DNA of 11,213 nt from an uncultured Ruminococcus sp. GTDB taxonomy: Bacteria > Bacillota > Clostridia > Oscillospirales > Ruminococcaceae. The stretch covers positions 1-11,213 of the forward strand of contig USNJ01000055.1 of assembly GCA_900556055.1 (NCBI GenBank), given 5' to 3'. This document shows positions 1 to 7,028 of the stretch, piece by piece (positions within the stretch are counted from its first letter, which is position 1; each line of letters begins with the position of its first letter). A program made the translations under genes and the position numbers. The notes under the pieces were generated by a model that ran no database searches, was not told where the DNA came from, and worked only from the letters and a program-made list of their open reading frames with translations.

Positions 1-1685
1 TCTATGAGCTTGGCTACCGCAGGATAAGCATGGGCATTCAGACAGTTTCCGAAAAGCTGCTTGCAGAGCTTGGCAGGGACGGTTCTTCGAGCCTGTATGA
101 ACGTGCGGCGGAAAATATCCGCAAAACAGGCTTTGAACGCTTCAACATCGACCTTATGTACGGCTTTCTCCATCAGAGTGACACAGATTTCGACAACACC
201 ATCAAGTATTCCGTCGGACTTTCTCCCGATTATATCACCCTCTACCGCAACCGTTACAAAGGCACAAAGATCGAGTACGAGGCAGGCGGAGTTTCGCTTT
301 ATAAGGCTATGTATCAATACCGCATCGCCTACCGCCGCCTGACTGAAAGCGGTTATGCCGCAAATCCGGGCAAAAACACATTCAGCCGCATCGAAGGCGA
401 TTACGGTACAAGCGATTACCTCACAAAGCGTGTAATAAGCGGCGTTCCCTATGTCGGAATGGGACTTGGTGCGCAGTCATTCGGCATGGATTATCTCGCA
501 TACAATCTCGGAGCGGCGGAAAAGCGTCTTGAACGCTACAAGGCTGCGATAAATGAGGGCAAGCTGCCTTTTCAGGATATCTACCGTCTGCCGCAGGAAG
601 AAAGCATGGCGAAAATGATCTCCGTTGCTTTCTATTTCGGATTTGTCGATACAGCGGAATTTTTTAAGAGATTCGGCATTAAATTTGAGGAAAAATATCC
701 CGAAGAGGTAAAATTCGTCCTGGAAAACAAGCTTATGGAATACAGCGGCAGCCGACTTTATCTGACGGAAAGAGGTGCGGATTTCATCAACGGCGTTATT
801 CCGCTTTTCTATTCAGAGAAATCAAAAAAGGAGCTTCACACTGCATTTGCAAATAAGCATCTGTCCGATAAATCGGACGAAGAGCTTTTCCTTTCGGCAT
901 ATAAAATCGAGAATTACGACAGACCGTCTGTCACAGCGGATGTCGCAGCATTTACCGTAATGAATGAGGATGGCGACAACTACCGCCGTGATGATTCAGC
1001 AAAGCTTTCCCTGCTGCTTATCAGACGAGGTGAACACCCCTATATGAACAGCTGGGCTCTCCCCGGCGGATTTCTCCGAATGAACGAAACCGTCGAAGAA
1101 TGTGCAATTCGTGAGATAACAGAGGAAACAGGCGTTACTCCCGCTGCGATAATGCCGTCAGGTGTTTTCAGCAAGCCCGACAGAGATCCCCGAGGACGCA
1201 TAATCTCCAACGCTTTCATATCAGTCATCAGCGAAAGTGACGTGAAAGCATACGGCGGAGATGATGCTGTTGACGCAAAGTGGTTCAGCGTTTCCTTTGA
1301 CTCTGACGGCGGCATATGCACACTCACGCTTTCTCACGATGAGATCACGCTGACAGCAAAGCTGCGCAGCCTCGGAACAAAATTCGGACGCAGAATGTTT
1401 GAGATCACAGATAAAGGCGGCCTTGCATTCGATCATGCCGAAATAATCGCATCTGCCCTTGCAGACCTGAGAAACGGCATCGGAAACTTTGACTATATAT
1501 TCGATTTTCTCCCCGATAAATTCACTCTTGCGCAGCTCCGGAAGGTGCAGGAGACCGTCATGGGCATCTCGCTTCTCCCCGCCAACTTCCGCAGAAAAGC
1601 TTCCGAATATGTCGAAGAGACAGACGAATCCACATCTGGCGCGGGTCATAGACCTGCAAAGCTTTTCAGAAGGAAAAACAGGTGA
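1..1685 (+). CDS. HemN/HemW-like radical SAM protein fused to an NrtR-like Nudix and winged-helix module (5' partial)
   Basis: The open frame already runs at base 3, upstream of the first ATG at base 30, and reads YELGYRRISMGIQTVSEKLL, a typical internal HemN/HemW stretch. The true start and the CxxxCxxC cluster motif therefore lie before the window. Counting the ATG at 30 as residue 1, the radical SAM part covers about 1-270. It includes NIDLMYGF (about 39-46), VGMGLGAQSFG (about 142-152, matching the G-x-GA-x-S motif of the family) and a HemN C-terminal ending LYLTERGADFINGV. A short linker leads to YDRPSVTADV, an entry typical of NrtR-type Nudix proteins. A perfect Nudix box (G-x5-E-x7-RE-I-x-EE-x-G-V) sits at 347-369. 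Residues 487-551 resemble the NrtR winged helix (FTLAQL, NFRRK, HRPAKLFRR). Known family roles are haem-related radical chemistry or haem trafficking, and ADP-ribose sensing or hydrolysis. The function of the fusion is unknown. No clear terminator follows. Confidence 0.85.
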   Translation, partial: YELGYRRISMGIQTVSEKLLAELGRDGSSSLYERAAENIRKTGFERFNIDLMYGFLHQSDTDFDNTIKYSVGLSPDYITLYRNRYKGTKIEYEAGGVSLYKAMYQYRIAYRRLTESGYAANPGKNTFSRIEGDYGTSDYLTKRVISGVPYVGMGLGAQSFGMDYLAYNLGAAEKRLERYKAAINEGKLPFQDIYRLPQEESMAKMISVAFYFGFVDTAEFFKRFGIKFEEKYPEEVKFVLENKLMEYSGSRLYLTERGADFINGVIPLFYSEKSKKELHTAFANKHLSDKSDEELFLSAYKIENYDRPSVTADVAAFTVMNEDGDNYRRDDSAKLSLLLIRRGEHPYMNSWALPGGFLRMNETVEECAIREITEETGVTPAAIMPSGVFSKPDRDPRGRIISNAFISVISESDVKAYGGDDAVDAKWFSVSFDSDGGICTLTLSHDEITLTAKLRSLGTKFGRRMFEITDKGGLAFDHAEIIASALADLRNGIGNFDYIFDFLPDKFTLAQLRKVQETVMGISLLPANFRRKASEYVEETDESTSGAGHRPAKLFRRKNR

Positions 1686-1756
1686 TTTTTTCTGCCTATT
1701 TGCCGCATGAGCATTTGTGTAATTCGACCAAATTATAATATTTTTCTCTGAAATGA

Positions 1757-1785
1757 TTGACAATCTTACCGAAATATTGTATAAT
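1757..1785 (+). promoter_or_regulatory. Sigma-A promoter of the chemoreceptor/YjfB operon
   Basis: A perfect TTGACA (-35) at 1757-1762 and a perfect TATAAT (-10) at 1780-1785 are separated by exactly 17 bases. The bases upstream (about 1725-1756) are A/T-rich, as in an UP element. Transcription would start near 1792, giving a leader of about 44 bases. GGAGG at 1824-1828 lies 7 bases before the ATG at 1836. This is a housekeeping-type promoter, not the sigma-28 type often seen on motility genes. Confidence 0.85.
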
Positions 1786-1835
1786 ATAAATTAAATCAAA
1801 CGGCATTTATATAATGCAAGTTCGGAGGATTTTTT

Positions 1836-2780
1836 ATGGCTGATATCAAACTTACACAACTTATAGATAGCGTTACCCTTCAGTCCATTCAGGACGGATT
1901 TTCCAACAGTACAGGCATGACTGCCCTTATCGTTGACAGCGACGGCATTATCACACACGCAGGCGGAACAGCCGAAATGTGCTACAACGCAAGCCAGAGA
2001 AAGGCTTCAGGCGTTAAGTCAACAGGTCTTTTCGATTACAGCGCTCCCGTGCTTCTTGACGGTCAGGAGATCGCATATGTTATCGGCGGAATGGCTCTGA
2101 CTGAGATCCCCGATGATAATGCTGCTCTCGATATAGCAGGACAGCTCGGACTCGGTATCGACGTTTACAAAAAGATACTCAAGAGCGTTACCGTTATGCC
2201 CTCAAAGCGTATTGACGCTTGTGTGGATTTCCTTCACACTATTGCTGATACTATCGCATCTCTTGCGTATGTCAGCTATATGTCCGAATCAAAGAACAAG
2301 ACCAACACCAATGAAGATAAGGAAAAGGTAATGAGAGGCATTTACTCCGCAGAGGTCCTCGCAAAGGAATCCTCACGCAGCTTCTCTATCCTCAATGACC
2401 GTTTTTCACACCTTTCCGATGCAGCTAAGCGCTCTTCAGAAGTAGTAAGAGATACATCGGAAACTATCAAGAATATCCAGAACGTTGCCCTCAACACACG
2501 TATCCTCGGCTTCAATGCATCTATCGAAGCATCAAGAGCGAAGGAAAGCGGAAAGGGCTTCGGAGTTATCGCACAGGAAGTCAGAAATCTTGCAGATGTC
2601 AGCAATGCATCAGCAAACAAGGTCGAGGAAACTATCTCCTCTATCAGTGAATTTACTGATGAGATCAACAATATCGTAAACGAAATGGACGAAATGATCG
2701 GAAAGAATGCTGAAAACATCAAGAAGATCGACGCTTTCCTCAGTGAGCTGAAGGTAGCTGCTTCAAAAGCAGGGAAATAA
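1836..2780 (+). CDS. Small soluble methyl-accepting chemotaxis-type receptor with PocR-like sensor
   Basis: The 314-residue protein has no membrane segment, signal peptide or HAMP domain. Residues 1 to about 150 resemble the PocR ligand-binding fold: an opening helix LQSIQDGFSNSTGM, a strand with D-x-DG, then APVLLDGQEIAYVIGG and a helical end. The cysteine-containing central segment usual in PocR appears shortened. Residues from about 165 form a long helical hairpin. Its tip (about 215-250) carries NASIEASRAKESGKGF and GVIAQEVRNLAD, a recognisable version of the conserved CheA/CheW-binding tip of chemoreceptors. Each arm has only about 70 residues, shorter than most receptor classes. By family knowledge it would signal to CheA from the cytoplasm. 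The ligand is unknown, though PocR domains are predicted to bind small hydrocarbon-type metabolites. The start is fixed by a strong RBS. The YjfB-type gene follows after 15 bases, so the two are probably co-transcribed. Confidence 0.88.
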   Translation: MADIKLTQLIDSVTLQSIQDGFSNSTGMTALIVDSDGIITHAGGTAEMCYNASQRKASGVKSTGLFDYSAPVLLDGQEIAYVIGGMALTEIPDDNAALDIAGQLGLGIDVYKKILKSVTVMPSKRIDACVDFLHTIADTIASLAYVSYMSESKNKTNTNEDKEKVMRGIYSAEVLAKESSRSFSILNDRFSHLSDAAKRSSEVVRDTSETIKNIQNVALNTRILGFNASIEASRAKESGKGFGVIAQEVRNLADVSNASANKVEETISSISEFTDEINNIVNEMDEMIGKNAENIKKIDAFLSELKVAASKAGK

Positions 2781-2795
2781 ACAGGAAGTGATCTT

Positions 2796-2996
2796 ATGGT
2801 AGAAGAAATTGCTCAGATGTCCATGGCAATGAGTCAGATGCAGCTTTCGCAGAATGTCTCGATCGCTATGACGGACAAGGTACTTGATATGCAGGGTACA
2901 GCGGCTATGCAGCTTCTCGACAGCATGGCTGAAACTACCTCGCAGATACAGGCTTTTCCGGGAGATGTCGGATATTTGTTCGACGTAACAGCATAA
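2796..2996 (+). CDS. YjfB-type putative motility protein
   Basis: This 66-residue protein fits the YjfB family of small putative motility proteins: an N-terminal helix rich in Met, Ser and Gln (MSMAMSQMQLSQNVS), a second helix MTDKVLDMQ, and the characteristic short ending G-x-x-FDV. No signal peptide or membrane segment is seen. The ribosome binding site AGGAAGTGATC at 2783-2793 is close to the full anti-Shine-Dalgarno complement and sits immediately before the start. It lies 15 bases behind the chemoreceptor gene and before a strong terminator, so it is the last gene of a two-gene operon. The biochemical role of the family is not established. Context with a receptor supports a motility link. 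Confidence 0.8.
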   Translation: MVEEIAQMSMAMSQMQLSQNVSIAMTDKVLDMQGTAAMQLLDSMAETTSQIQAFPGDVGYLFDVTA

Positions 2997-3000
2997 AAAC

Positions 3001-3038
3001 AATCGCCTCTTTCATTTGGAAAGAGGCGATTTTGTTTT
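3001..3038. terminator. Bidirectional intrinsic terminator between converging operons
   Basis: A 13-base-pair stem (AATCGCCTCTTTC at 3001-3013 with GAAAGAGGCGATT at 3019-3031) closes a 5-base loop. A T-rich run follows on the plus strand (to 3038) and mirrored A-rich bases (2996-3002) precede it, so it can stop transcription from both sides. It ends the chemoreceptor/YjfB operon. The T-run also contains the first two bases of the reverse-complemented stop codon of the minus-strand lipoprotein gene (TTA at 3037-3039). Confidence 0.9.
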
Positions 3039-3693
3039 AGCTGAAGCTTACAGAAGAAAGGAACTGCTCGAATGTATCGGCATATCCGTCAAAATCCTGC
3101 TCAAGTGAACCGATCGTCAGAATATACGCACAGGTTTCGGTCTCGACATAAACAGAGCGGTACTTTGCGGCATTCGTCTTATCATCGGGATCACGGACTG
3201 TGTATGTTGACGAAATGGAGTCATATCCCTGAAGCGTGCCCTTGACAGGATCCTCATATTCAAGCGTGAACGACTGATAAAGAAACTCATTCATAAGGCG
3301 GCCTGTTGCTTCAAATTCGTCAACAGGCGGATAGCCGTCTTCGTTATAAGTCGATTTGATGTTAATGTTTGCAATCCCGTCGCCGAAAACCATCTCAGTC
3401 GTATTCTCGCCCTTTGATTCAAATCCATCGGGAAGTGTGTATGCGATCTTTCCCTTTGCGGGATTTTCCTGTATCTCGGTGGATTCAGTCTCCTTCGGTA
3501 CACTTTCAATTCCGATGATCTCACCCTGTACGGTCATCTCGGATCCGTTTTCAGAAGCTGACTCCGAAACACTTTCAGCTGATGTCTCGGAAGCTGCCTG
3601 AGTGGTATCCGCACTGCTGCCCGATGAGCAGGCAGACATAGAAAAAACTGTTGCAGCTGCGCATAATGACGCAGCGATCCTTTTCATATTCAT
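3037..3693 (-). CDS. Lipoprotein with Ser/Glu-rich linker and small C-terminal domain
   Basis: The 218-residue protein starts with a lipoprotein signal peptide: positively charged MNMKR, a hydrophobic core and the lipobox MSAC with the lipidated Cys at residue 22. Residues about 23-80 are low-complexity Ser, Glu and Thr, as in a cell-surface spacer. The C-terminal domain (about 85-218) begins YTLPDGFE and has alternating strands and helices ending in FEQFLSSVSF. This pattern is reminiscent of the PsbP/Mog1-like domains (DcrB type) found in many Firmicutes lipoproteins, but that fold assignment is my inference. It would sit on the outer face of the membrane. The ATG at 3693 is preferred over the ATG two codons later because AAAAGGAA at about 3703-3710 gives better spacing. 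The upstream gene on the same strand ends 19 bases before it, so the two form an operon. Function unknown. Confidence 0.85.
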   Translation of the reverse strand: MNMKRIAASLCAAATVFSMSACSSGSSADTTQAASETSAESVSESASENGSEMTVQGEIIGIESVPKETESTEIQENPAKGKIAYTLPDGFESKGENTTEMVFGDGIANINIKSTYNEDGYPPVDEFEATGRLMNEFLYQSFTLEYEDPVKGTLQGYDSISSTYTVRDPDDKTNAAKYRSVYVETETCAYILTIGSLEQDFDGYADTFEQFLSSVSFS

Positions 3694-3712
3694 TGGTATC
3701 CATTCCTTTTTA

Positions 3713-4735
3713 TTAATATCTCGGGAACTTCATATGTCCCGTAAGTTTTGCTTTCAGACGGCTGAACCTTGCAACAGGAAGATTTTCCGCAAACGGATCC
3801 GGGGCTTTCACAAAAAACGCACCGCTCCTGTCACGTTCTATCCTAAGCATAACTGTCGGCGATGAACAGCCTTCCGAAAGATCAGTCAGTGCTGTTACGC
3901 CATATTTTTCACATAACTCCGAAAGCATCGGAAATTCGTCGCCGTACAGCTTTGCATCTGCTGGCATTTCCTCATATCTTTCGGGACTGCGCATATCTCC
4001 GGCTGCCGCACGAAGTGCTAGATTTATCGCTCCCGTGCTGCTCTGCATACACGAAACACGGAATACCGACGTTTTCCGTTCAAGCATCTTCGCCGTAAGA
4101 TCGGTAAGCACGGCTTCAAGCATCTCTCCGCTGCATCTGCCGTAAAGTCCGTCCGCTATATCCGCTTCGATCTTCATTGACGGAATAAGCATTTTCAGCT
4201 CACGGCAAAGCTTTTCCGCAATATCGGACACGCAGCAGGGCGCATCACCGATTTCCGAACAGCCGATAAGCTCCTTGACAGGGAGCAGCGTTCCGTATAT
4301 CCCGACAATTCCGTCGTCCAGGATATTAAGCTCGTCCCTGCCCCTTCCGTCTGTTTTATCTGCAAGATTATCAAGCGCAAATCCCATATTGTTTATGATC
4401 GATGTGATCTGCGATATGACATGATCCATGCGCCTTTTCACTATCGGATCGGACAAAAGCTCGGCTTCTCCGACTGCTCTCCTGACCTCGGCAATATAAA
4501 ATTCCCCGCATCCGAAGATGTTTATATCATATTTTTTTCCGCCGCTTACCGCAGTAAATTCGGTATTTTCCCCGTCAAGTGAAACACCCTCCGGAACGAT
4601 CGCGCGGAAATCTTCACCGTCAGCCAAAAAGCTGCTTTCGGGGTGATTTCTCGCAGCAACGGAAAGATCGTCCGACAGGATAAGTATATCAGCCTTCGAG
4701 CCTTTATATGCATCAAGCAGCTGTGCAGCCTTCAT
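3713..4735 (-). CDS. Uncharacterised protein resembling a degenerate sensor histidine kinase
   Basis: No family is recognised with certainty. The 340-residue protein is cytoplasmic by appearance (no signal or membrane helix). Residues about 15-85 could be a small PAS-like sensor (ADILILSDD, then a strand-rich stretch). Residues 98-124 (RRMDHVISQITSIINNMGFA and on) look like a HisKA dimerisation helix in which the usual S-H-E is replaced by S-Q-I, although a His lies at 105. Residues about 186-300 follow the outline of a HATPase domain: MKIEADIADGL, MLEAVLTDL in place of the N-box, and a closing LCEKYGVTALTDLSEG with TVMLRIE. The Asn of the N-box and the DxGxG ATP loop are not visible. It is probably a pseudokinase or scaffold if the assignment is right. 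The ATG is supported by GGAGGG at 4741-4746. It is the first gene of a minus-strand operon with the lipoprotein. Confidence 0.7.
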   Translation of the reverse strand: MKAAQLLDAYKGSKADILILSDDLSVAARNHPESSFLADGEDFRAIVPEGVSLDGENTEFTAVSGGKKYDINIFGCGEFYIAEVRRAVGEAELLSDPIVKRRMDHVISQITSIINNMGFALDNLADKTDGRGRDELNILDDGIVGIYGTLLPVKELIGCSEIGDAPCCVSDIAEKLCRELKMLIPSMKIEADIADGLYGRCSGEMLEAVLTDLTAKMLERKTSVFRVSCMQSSTGAINLALRAAAGDMRSPERYEEMPADAKLYGDEFPMLSELCEKYGVTALTDLSEGCSSPTVMLRIERDRSGAFFVKAPDPFAENLPVARFSRLKAKLTGHMKFPRY

Positions 4736-4786
4736 ATTGTCCCTCCTGTCAGAATGATACGAAAATACCGCTTTTCGACATTTTAC

Positions 4787-4815
4787 AGTATATCACATTT
4801 TGTTGACTGTGTCAA
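4787..4815 (-). promoter_or_regulatory. Sigma-A promoter of the kinase-like/lipoprotein operon
   Basis: Read on the minus strand, TTGACA occupies 4815-4810 and TATACT occupies 4792-4787, with a 17-base spacer. Transcription would start about 45 bases before the ATG at 4735. The -35 box is one arm of a small inverted repeat (TTGACTGTGTCAA, 4803-4815), which could be chance or a regulator site. Confidence 0.8.
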
Positions 4816-4926
4816 TCCAAAATAAGTGTTCAAAAGTTAAGAATTCTGCGAAAAAAGCTGTCACAAAAGCCGATCGGCATACATTCCCCCTATCGTTTGT
4901 ATCACCCAATAAAAGCATTTCATATC

Positions 4927-4954
4927 AGCCGTCTGACCTGCTCAGGCGGCTTTT
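4927..4954 (+). terminator. Orphan terminator-like hairpin
   Basis: AGCCGTCTGA (4927-4936) pairs with TCAGGCGGCT (4942-4951), a 10-base-pair stem including one G-U pair, around a 5-base loop. Only four T residues follow before an A. The U-run direction is plus strand, yet no plus-strand gene lies upstream. It could end a short unannotated transcript, protect the SulP promoter from read-through, or be a relic. The weak U-run lowers confidence that it terminates efficiently. Confidence 0.5.
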
Positions 4955-5002
4955 ACCGTCATAATAGCCAATTAAATGTGATAACGGGGTGAAAAATTCT
5001 GC

Positions 5003-5031
5003 TTGACATAAATTTCAGGCAGGAGTAAAAT
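5003..5031 (+). promoter_or_regulatory. Sigma-A promoter of the SulP transporter gene
   Basis: TTGACA at 5003-5008 and TAAAAT at 5026-5031 are separated by 17 bases. Transcription would begin near 5038, giving a leader of about 50 bases. The ribosome binding site is modest (GAAAGAAG at 5071-5078). Confidence 0.8.
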
Positions 5032-5086
5032 AATAGTTGCTGCTTTTCGCAGGATATGGGATTATATTATGAAAGAAGATTGAAAA

Positions 5087-6730
5087 ATGATTATCAAAGA
5101 GTATGCAAACTGCCTGAAAGATGAATTTTCGGGCTATAATGCAAAGAAGTTCGGCAAGGACGTTCTTGCGGGCATAACCTGTGCTGCGGTCGCTCTTCCT
5201 CTTGCGCTTGCATTCGGAGTAGGCTCGGGTGCATCGGCTGCTGCGGGACTTGTGACGGCTGTCATCTCAGGCATCGTTATCGGCGGACTTTCCGGCGGAT
5301 TTTATCAGATAAGCGGCCCGACGGGAGCAATGACGGCTATCCTCGTTTCACTTGTTGCACAGTACGGACTGAAAGGCGTGTTCCTCGCAAGCTTTATGTC
5401 GGGCGTGATACTTCTCCTCTGCGGACTTTTGAAGCTTGGCGGACTTGTATCGTTTATCCCCTCACCTGTTATCACGGGATTTACAAGCGGTATCGCAATT
5501 ATCATCGCACTCGGTCAGGTCAATAATCTTACGGGACTTACCTCCGAAGGACTGACAACAGTTGAAAAGCTCGTAAGCTATTTCCGTCTTGAACAGCACC
5601 CAAATTATACGGGACTTATCATCGGTCTGGCGGTAATTGCGTTTATGTTCCTCTATCCGAAAAAGCTGGCTCAGTACTGCCCCGGATCGCTTGCGGCTAT
5701 CATCATCGCAACAGCTGTCAATATGATAGTTAAGTTTGATGTCCCCGTTGTCGGCGAGATACCGAAAAGCATCTTCCTTGCTGACCGTCTTACTCTCGGC
5801 GATTTTGATATCGGAGATATGACAAGCCTTTTTGTCAGCGCACTTTCCATCGCAGCTCTGGGACTTATCGAGAGCCTTCTCTGCGGCGCATCTGCGGGAC
5901 ATATGACAGGCAAAAAGCTCAATTCCGATGTTGAGCTTTTCGCACAGGGCGTGGGCAACATGATAATACCGTTCTTCGGCGGAGTTCCCGCAACTGCTGC
6001 TATCGCAAGAACAAGCGTTGCCATCAAATCGGGCTGCGTTACAAGACTTACTTCCGTTATCCATGCGGTAGTTCTGCTGCTTTCCATGTTCGTCCTCGGC
6101 GGCGTTATGTCAATGATACCTCTTTCCGCACTTGCAGGCGTGCTTATCGTAACTGCATGGAGAATGAATGAATGGTCCGCCATCAAGTCAATTTTCAGCA
6201 AGAAGATAAAGACTGCAATGTCGCAGTTCCTTATCACAATGGCAGCTACTGTTGTGTTTGATCTGACTGTCGCTATCGTTATCGGTGTTGTATTCTCGAT
6301 AATCATGTTTGTTGTAAAGGTATCGGATATGCAGGTAAATGTTGCGGAGGTCGATACCGACAGGCTTTCGGAAGCAGTTGACGATCCCGACGCGCTGAAT
6401 GATACAAAGGTAGTTTATATAACAGGACCTCTCTACTTCGGAACAGCAAACAAGCTTGAGGAAAAGCTTGAAGAAGCAAAGGGAAGCGGAAAAATAATCT
6501 TCTCCATGAGAGGTGTTCCTCTGGCGGATATTTCAGGCGTTTCTGCCCTGCTCGATATATGCAGACGTGCGACCGAAAAGGGTGCGAAAATATACTTCTC
6601 CTGCGTACAGCCGCCGGTAAAGGAAATGTTTACCCGCTGCGGATTATCCGAATTCTACGGCGATGAGCTTTTCTACTGGAGCACAGACAAGGCACTTGCC
6701 GATCTTGCGAAGGTTCCCGAAAGCGCATGA
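5087..6730 (+). CDS. SulP/SLC26 family anion transporter with STAS domain
   Basis: The 547-residue protein has the layout of a bacterial SulP carrier: a short cytoplasmic N-terminus, a membrane domain of many hydrophobic helices (about 25-405), and a C-terminal cytoplasmic STAS domain (about 438-547). Family marks include ALPLALAFGVGSG in the first helix, the substrate-site loop QISGPTGAM at 74-82, and the segment ELFAQGVGNMIIPFFGG followed by PATAAIARTS. In the STAS domain the loop ADISGVSAL lies where related anti-sigma antagonists are phosphorylated. Known members carry sulfate, bicarbonate or dicarboxylates by proton or sodium coupling, and the sequence alone does not decide which. No carbonic anhydrase or sulfate-assimilation gene lies nearby. 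It appears to be a single-gene transcription unit with its own promoter and terminator. Confidence 0.93.
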   Translation: MIIKEYANCLKDEFSGYNAKKFGKDVLAGITCAAVALPLALAFGVGSGASAAAGLVTAVISGIVIGGLSGGFYQISGPTGAMTAILVSLVAQYGLKGVFLASFMSGVILLLCGLLKLGGLVSFIPSPVITGFTSGIAIIIALGQVNNLTGLTSEGLTTVEKLVSYFRLEQHPNYTGLIIGLAVIAFMFLYPKKLAQYCPGSLAAIIIATAVNMIVKFDVPVVGEIPKSIFLADRLTLGDFDIGDMTSLFVSALSIAALGLIESLLCGASAGHMTGKKLNSDVELFAQGVGNMIIPFFGGVPATAAIARTSVAIKSGCVTRLTSVIHAVVLLLSMFVLGGVMSMIPLSALAGVLIVTAWRMNEWSAIKSIFSKKIKTAMSQFLITMAATVVFDLTVAIVIGVVFSIIMFVVKVSDMQVNVAEVDTDRLSEAVDDPDALNDTKVVYITGPLYFGTANKLEEKLEEAKGSGKIIFSMRGVPLADISGVSALLDICRRATEKGAKIYFSCVQPPVKEMFTRCGLSEFYGDELFYWSTDKALADLAKVPESA

Positions 6731-6744
6731 TGTAAAATATGTTC

Positions 6745-6779
6745 AAAGCCGTTTCCGATGGTTTTCGGGAACGGCTTTT
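6745..6779 (+). terminator. Intrinsic terminator after the SulP gene
   Basis: AAAGCCGTTTCCGA at 6745-6758 pairs with TCGGGAACGGCTTT at 6765-6778 (14 base pairs, one G-U) around a 6-base loop, ending in CTTTTATTT. It begins 14 bases after the stop codon. Confidence 0.85.
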
Positions 6780-6780
6780 A

Positions 6781-6962
6781 TTTGAAAGGAGTCGCCTGAA
6801 AAGCACTGTCCCCGTGAGGACACACTGATCTTCCTGAAACCATCTATGGTCACACAGAACAAAAGCTGCGTATCTTTCGCACCTGCGGCTGAGTGCAAAA
6901 CCCCTATGCGCACAAAAGTGAAATAATCCAAAAAACAATAACGTTTACATCAGACACGCTTA
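6781..6962. other. Intergenic stretch without a recognisable gene
   Basis: Between the SulP terminator and the manA promoter I find no supported open frame. There are small inverted repeats only: TGTCC/GGACA around a 6-base loop near 6808-6823, and the palindrome ACCATCTATGGT near 6839-6850. They do not form a known riboswitch or tRNA fold that I can recognise. Confidence 0.5.
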
Positions 6963-6991
6963 TTGACAATAAAGAGCGTGTGTGGTAAAAT
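6963..6991 (+). promoter_or_regulatory. Sigma-A promoter of the manA-ROK-prfC operon
   Basis: TTGACA at 6963-6968 and TAAAAT at 6986-6991 have a 17-base spacer. Transcription would begin near 6998, giving a leader of about 30 bases before the ATG at 7029. This is the only clear promoter in front of the next five genes. Confidence 0.82.
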
Positions 6992-7028
6992 ATATTATAT
7001 AATGCCATCTGAAAGGGGTATCACGGAA

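Larger units (their letters stand above)
4736..5086. other. Divergent intergenic region
   Basis: This 351-base stretch separates the minus-strand operon from the SulP gene. It holds the two outward-facing promoters listed separately, a perfect 10-bp palindrome GCCGATCGGC at 4869-4878, and a hairpin at 4927-4951. I see no open frame with a ribosome binding site and no tRNA or recognisable riboswitch between about 4816 and 5000. Confidence 0.7.

Noticed and set aside
1221..1763. Minus-strand 180-residue open frame opposite the Nudix and winged-helix region
   Set aside because: The plus strand encodes recognisable Nudix and winged-helix motifs there. The antisense frame overlaps the chemoreceptor promoter and has no family signature.
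5069..5083. Four-codon frame (MKED then stop) in the SulP leader, considered as an upstream regulatory peptide
   Set aside because: Too short to judge and without a ribosome binding site of its own; such short frames arise readily by chance in A/T-rich leaders.
5462..6064. Minus-strand 200-residue Cys- and Ser-rich open frame inside the SulP gene
   Set aside because: Shadow of hydrophobic plus-strand codons; no start signal and no recognisable domain.
6963..7028. Possible 22-residue N-terminal extension of the phosphomannose isomerase from TTG at 6963
   Set aside because: The TTG is the first half of the -35 box and lies before the likely transcription start. The family N-terminus fits the ATG at 7029, which has its own ribosome binding site.
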